A DNA stretch of 18,159 nt from Chloroflexota bacterium. Its GTDB lineage: Bacteria; Chloroflexota; Anaerolineae; Caldilineales; Caldilineaceae. Shown here in pieces: positions 14,350 through 18,159 of the stretch. The notes below the pieces were generated by a model. That model saw only the letters and a program-made list of their open reading frames with translations, was not told the origin of the DNA and did no database searches. The position numbers were made by a program, and so were the translations under genes. The first letter of the stretch is position 1. The number at the start of each line of letters is the position of its first letter. The stretch is taken from positions 1 to 18,159 of the forward strand of contig JACQGT010000489.1 of the NCBI GenBank assembly GCA_016199425.1. The letters are read 5' to 3'.

Positions 14350-17300
14350 TTCACCAGCAGCGGCAGATAGATGCGCCCCACCTCGACGAGCTGCCTCACC
14401 AGCAGCGGCAGGTAGATGTCGAAGCGCTCTGTCCCGGCGGATTGTGTGCAGCCATCGGGTTGGGCGTGCTCCGGCTCCTGATTACCAGCCCTATCCGTGG
14501 CCCGAACGCGGAAGCAATAGGTCGCGCCCGCTTCCAGCACCACCGGTTTGGTCGGGCCGAAGGTGAGAGTCAGATCGTTCAAGCCCGTGTGGGTGTAGTC
14601 GTAGCCGGTGGTGCGGGTCAGCCAATCGGTCCAGGCGGCGTTGGCCCCGGCCCGGTACTGCACGTGGTAGACGTCCACCCCGCTCAGATCGTCGCCGCCC
14701 GAGAGGGTGGCGGTGAAGGCCGGTGTGTAGACGATGGCCGGACTGTCCAGCGTGGAGGTGGGCGGATCCCGGTCTACCAGGACCCCGGTTTCGGCCACCT
14801 GCCCGTTGAGGGTGACCGAGAGGGCGTGCTGGCCGGTAAGGATCGTGGACAGGTCCAGGGTGGCGGTGTAGCTGCTGCCCTCGCGCCAGGTCAGAGTCAG
14901 CGAATCTCCGTCCAGTTGGGAGGTGAAGCCCCCGGCCTGTCCGGAGACCTGGGCGCCAGTTTCATTGCGCACCACAGCCGTCAGGGTGGCGGACGTCGCT
15001 TCCCGGCCGTAGGTGGATCCGTCGGTATCCAGCTCCAGACTGTTGCCCTGAACGGTGAAGATGGCCTGGCCCCCGGCCACGACGACGCTTGTCTGGGTGA
15101 TGTTCTCAGCGCTGGAGAGGCTGACCAGCACCTGCTTGGGGCCGGGTGCCCAGCCCAGGGCCTCACCGGCCAGATCCACCCGGGAGACGCCGGCGTCGAG
15201 GGCGACCGCACCGGCGCCCGCATCCAGCAGAACCCCCGACCCATCCAGGATCTGCCACGCAAGGGCGCCGCTGAACGGTTGGACGGCGTCCACCGTCACG
15301 CCGATGGGCAGGTCGTCCTGGTCCACGGCCACCGGAGCGCCGTTGTTGACCACGACGCCCTGGACGGTGTAAGTCGCAGGCGCGTTGTAGGTGATGCGGT
15401 AGTCCATGCGGTCGTAGAGGGTGACCTGGCCGCTCTCGGGATTGTACTGGAGCGGGATCAGTTCCACGTCCAGGCGCAGGCCGCCAGCGTCGGTGTAGAT
15501 CCTGTGGCGCAGCAGGGTCTGGGGGTACGGGTTGGTGAGGGCGGCGCTGCCCGGCTGCGGGCCCCAGGACTTCTCTATCAGGACGGTGGGGATCATCTGC
15601 ACGGGGGCGCCGTAGTCCCGGAACTCGGTATCGGTCAGAGTGACGTCGACCGCGGTGGCCGCCAGGGGCAGGGGGTAGGAGTGCCGCACGACCGGCAGGC
15701 CCGGCGCGCCGCTCTCGCCATCCAGGCCGCCGTTGTGCGGGATGGTGAAGCCGACGCGCCCCTGGGCATCCGTCAGCGCCTCGAAGTGGGGGATGACCAC
15801 GGAGCGGGTGGCGGTGTGCGTCGTCTGCCCGGCGGCGGTCGTCTGCGCAGAGACGCCCTGATGGAGCGTCGCGGCCTGACCTGGCCGGTTGCCATAGCCC
15901 CGGTCAACCGGTTGCGTGGGCAGGCCGATGAGGTTGACGGTGTAGAGGGTGCGGATGTCGTTGTCATCGCCGCCTGTCCTGCGCAGTCCGTAGCTGCGAT
16001 TGGCGGCCACCAGCACATCCCCGATGGTCGGGTAGCGGTCGTTAAACAGGCGTTCCAGGACCAGGCGTCGCATCTGGTCGTGGTAGACGTCCAACTGGAC
16101 GCCGAGAAAGGACGCGCTGACGTCGTATGACGTCGCCGCGATCAGGGCGGCGTTGGCATCCAGGACGGCGTTGGAGAGCCAGTTTTGCCGCCAGGTCGGC
16201 GAGTCTCGGAAGGCCGGCAACAGACCGGTGTGGCAGCCTGAGGAGATCACCAATCCAAAGTGGGAGATGGCCGGTCCGGCGACAATCCCAGCCGCAAGAT
16301 CGCCGCGACCAATGAAGCTTTCCCCCTCCCCATCACTCACGCCCTTCCCGTTGCCATGGCCGATGAAGATCAGCAGATCTGAGTCAGTTCTCACCCTGTC
16401 CTTGATGTCTTCCGGTTGCCAATACTCGTCATCTGGTCTCAGCAGCCGGTTGCCGCTTAGCCAGTACGCCCCATACGCAAACCTGGGATACCCTGGCATT
16501 CTGCTTGGCCGCCAGTTCAGGCGAGTGGTGTAGCCGGGGCCGTAATGGCCTCTCAGGGCCGGCAGCACAAACTCCTCGACGAGTTCCTCGAAATCGACGT
16601 AATCATTCTTCGTCTCCATGGCCCAGGCGCGGCTGAAATCCTTGTGCAGGTACAAGGGCTGCTCCTGACGGTCGATCAGGGCGATCAGATCCAGCGGGAA
16701 GTCCCGGAAGACGCGGCCCACCGCCATGTCCAGGCGCAGCACATCGGGCAAAGAGCGAAAGAGGTCGAACGTGCCGTACTGCGCGTCGCTCATCCAGCGC
16801 CCCTTGCCGTAGTAGGCCGGATCCGCAATGTCGGCCAGGGTGGGGTTCCTCGTATTGTCCGCCTCGATTCTGGGGAACCTGGTTTCGTCGGCCGCGCCCT
16901 CGCTGGCCGGCGCTCGCAGGTAGGGCACCACGCCATCGGTGCCCACGATGGCGACGGATTTGACGGACGACCGGGGGAGCGCGGACACGAGGGCATCAAT
17001 GTCCCAACCCATGAGGACTCGGGTCAGGGTGTCAGCATAGTAGTCCACCGCCGGGTCGACGTAGGCATTGCGGCGCACGTCCACGACGACGCCAGCATGC
17101 GCGTCCGCATACTCCCGGATGCGTTCCACCAGGTCGTAATAGTCCAGGATACGGTTCTGGTTCTGATCCTTGATCTGGGGATCACGCTGGTTGCTAGGGT
17201 ACCTCTGGCTGACCTCGTGAAATTCGTCGAAGAGCGCCCGGAAGTCGGTCAAGACGACCAACCGGGGAAGACGCGGTTCGAGCATCAGGGTATCAGCGAG

Positions 17301-18159
17301 CACGGCATCGGCGAAGGGAAGGCCTGTCTGGACCACGTAGAGGTCCAGAGTCTCCTGGATGTCGGCGGTCGGTGTGAACCACAGGGAGTGATGCAGGTCC
17401 CCGGCGTGAAGATCAGGGCCCTGTCCATCGTTTTGCATTTTGTGGGGGTGGTTCCTATCGTCGTCGGCCACCACGTAGAAGTCCAGGGTGCAGTCCCGCA
17501 GGAGCGCTTCCGACTCGTCCCCCTTGGGAACCGTGTAGAGCAGAACATTGTGCCGTCGTGGGAGGAGGCCAGGGATGAATCCGCTGGCGGAAGGCCGCAG
17601 GTGGAAGGGCATCTTCTCGCCGGTGCGTGTTTGGAGGAAGAACTGGTACTCCCCAATATTGACTGCGGCCCGGTTGAGGAAGCCTGCGGCGCGCCAGGCG
17701 CCGATCTCACAGTCGGTGGTCACGACAAAGCGCACATAAGTGCCTAGTCCCACACCCGTACCCGGGAACTTGCCGTTGCACGTCACGCTGCGGGGCCCGG
17801 GGTTATACTGACAACGGGTGATGTACGGCCCCCACGACAGGCTGCCCGCGACCAGCGAGGCGCCCAGGGGGATGCGATCGCTCACCTGGATGAGGGCTTC
17901 CTCTTCTCCCTGCCAACTCAAGCTGATGGTGTAGGTAATCCGTTCCGTGGCGTACACGCCCGGCCAACCCTCAGGCGTGGCGGTCGTGGCGGCGAGGGCA
18001 AAGGTCTCCGGGGGCTGCGGGGGCTGCTGAGGCGGGCGGATTCGTTCCACGTCCAGCGTATTTTGGGGACCCGAGTGTTCGACGACGGCCCCCGTGCTAC
18101 CCTGACGGTCCAGGCCGTAGGGGTACGTTCCCGTATCACGGGTGGCGCCGACCGTCGTC
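14346..18159 (-). CDS. C25 (gingipain-like) secreted cysteine peptidase with tandem IYLP tail, 5' end outside window
   Basis: The minus frame is open from the right edge (a GTG at 18050 is not the true start, since the upstream residues ...STGAVVEHSGPQNTLDV remain in frame) to TGA at 14346, at least 1270 residues. From the N side: a DUF11-like beta domain (YTISLSWQGEEEALIQVSDR); the C25 peptidase region ~17290-15900, with KSVAIVGTDGVVPYL, LDMAVGRVFRDFP, FIGHGNGKG (His codon 16356-16358) and LVISSGCHTG (Cys codon 16233-16235), a clan CD His-Cys pair 41 residues apart; a C25-propeptide-like beta region ~15720-15370 (LPVVRHSYPLPL, IPLQYNPESGQVTLYDRMDY); Ig-like domains; an Fn3-like domain (DRDPPTSTLDSP); and twin tails. 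Gingipain-type peptidases are secreted, cleave proteins and are surface-attached through a C-terminal signal. Cleavage specificity is unknown. No downstream cotranscribed gene is evident; the mini YD protein starts 155 bases beyond. Confidence 0.85.
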   Translation of the reverse strand, partial: TTVGATRDTGTYPYGLDRQGSTGAVVEHSGPQNTLDVERIRPPQQPPQPPETFALAATTATPEGWPGVYATERITYTISLSWQGEEEALIQVSDRIPLGASLVAGSLSWGPYITRCQYNPGPRSVTCNGKFPGTGVGLGTYVRFVVTTDCEIGAWRAAGFLNRAAVNIGEYQFFLQTRTGEKMPFHLRPSASGFIPGLLPRRHNVLLYTVPKGDESEALLRDCTLDFYVVADDDRNHPHKMQNDGQGPDLHAGDLHHSLWFTPTADIQETLDLYVVQTGLPFADAVLADTLMLEPRLPRLVVLTDFRALFDEFHEVSQRYPSNQRDPQIKDQNQNRILDYYDLVERIREYADAHAGVVVDVRRNAYVDPAVDYYADTLTRVLMGWDIDALVSALPRSSVKSVAIVGTDGVVPYLRAPASEGAADETRFPRIEADNTRNPTLADIADPAYYGKGRWMSDAQYGTFDLFRSLPDVLRLDMAVGRVFRDFPLDLIALIDRQEQPLYLHKDFSRAWAMETKNDYVDFEELVEEFVLPALRGHYGPGYTTRLNWRPSRMPGYPRFAYGAYWLSGNRLLRPDDEYWQPEDIKDRVRTDSDLLIFIGHGNGKGVSDGEGESFIGRGDLAAGIVAGPAISHFGLVISSGCHTGLLPAFRDSPTWRQNWLSNAVLDANAALIAATSYDVSASFLGVQLDVYHDQMRRLVLERLFNDRYPTIGDVLVAANRSYGLRRTGGDDNDIRTLYTVNLIGLPTQPVDRGYGNRPGQAATLHQGVSAQTTAAGQTTHTATRSVVIPHFEALTDAQGRVGFTIPHNGGLDGESGAPGLPVVRHSYPLPLAATAVDVTLTDTEFRDYGAPVQMIPTVLIEKSWGPQPGSAALTNPYPQTLLRHRIYTDAGGLRLDVELIPLQYNPESGQVTLYDRMDYRITYNAPATYTVQGVVVNNGAPVAVDQDDLPIGVTVDAVQPFSGALAWQILDGSGVLLDAGAGAVALDAGVSRVDLAGEALGWAPGPKQVLVSLSSAENITQTSVVVAGGQAIFTVQGNSLELDTDGSTYGREATSATLTAVVRNETGAQVSGQAGGFTSQLDGDSLTLTWREGSSYTATLDLSTILTGQHALSVTLNGQVAETGVLVDRDPPTSTLDSPAIVYTPAFTATLSGGDDLSGVDVYHVQYRAGANAAWTDWLTRTTGYDYTHTGLNDLTLTFGPTKPVVLEAGATYCFRVRATDRAGNQEPEHAQPDGCTQSAGTERFDIYLPLLVRQLVEVGRIYLPLLVK
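14351..14418 (-). repeat. Tandem duplication of the C-terminal tail, period 45 nt
   Basis: The 23-base element at 14351-14373 recurs at 14396-14418 with a single mismatch (22 of 23). It encodes IYLPLLVR then, 15 residues later, IYLPLLVK at the very C-terminus of the C25 peptidase. Near-identity at DNA level points to a recent duplication. Confidence 0.88.

Noticed and set aside
14292..17747. Long plus-strand open frames (612 and 400 codons) opposite the C25 peptidase
   Set aside because: High-GC antisense shadows. The minus frame has coherent peptidase motifs and domain order, while the plus frames give low-complexity G/V/H/Q-rich sequence.

Overview
The window most resembles a chromosomal segment of a Chloroflexota bacterium (Anaerolineae/Caldilineae type). 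The grounds are GC-rich coding sequence, very large secreted repeat proteins, a Pro/Thr-rich 'TPTPT' linker, and proteins ending in an I-Y-L-P-L/T-x-x-R/K tail that I associate with this phylum. This is inference; there is no rRNA or marker gene. I see no tRNA, rRNA, CRISPR array or insertion sequence.

Left part, plus strand. The 3' end of a SAM-dependent methyltransferase (1-350) is followed by a probable two-gene operon of secreted proteins with matching AAAGGAGAAA ribosome binding sites: a 184-aa unknown (481-1035) and a 522-aa protein with two tandem ~157-aa repeats and a C-terminal barrel-like domain (1071-2639). A strong hairpin follows, then a 5'-truncated gene remnant (2759-3022), a second hairpin, and a 322-base promoter-side intergenic stretch.

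Centre. One gene (3454-12012, 2852 aa) encodes a giant surface protein. In order it has a signal peptide, an acidic/Pro-rich linker, a beta-helix-like region with a recent internal duplication, PPC-like domains, an IPT/TIG-like domain, an RHS/YD-repeat shell with RHS core, a Cys-rich segment, beta-sandwich domains, a PT-rich linker and the tail YTIYLPTITR.

Right part, minus strand. Reading right to left: a C25 (gingipain-like) cysteine peptidase open to the right edge (14346 to beyond 18159), ending in a tandemly duplicated IYLPLLV tail; a fossil fragment of an Ig-like domain; a 119-aa mini YD-repeat secreted protein whose tail is LLPMVRK; a chimeric remnant joining a sulfatase C-terminus to an ABM-like domain; a dispersed intergenic repeat with CACGGATT units and a hairpin; and an intact enolase-superfamily (mandelate racemase subgroup) enzyme.

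Functionally this looks like an accessory region of exported surface proteins with remnants from recombination. The best candidates for something under-described are: (i) the shared LP-containing C-terminal tail, duplicated at DNA level in one gene and echoed internally in another; (ii) the giant RHS protein, whose cage is followed by 521 residues of non-toxin-like, tail-bearing sequence; and (iii) 11-bp-period GGATCG repeats in front of two plus-strand secreted-protein transcription units, with the geometry of SARP/BTAD operators.
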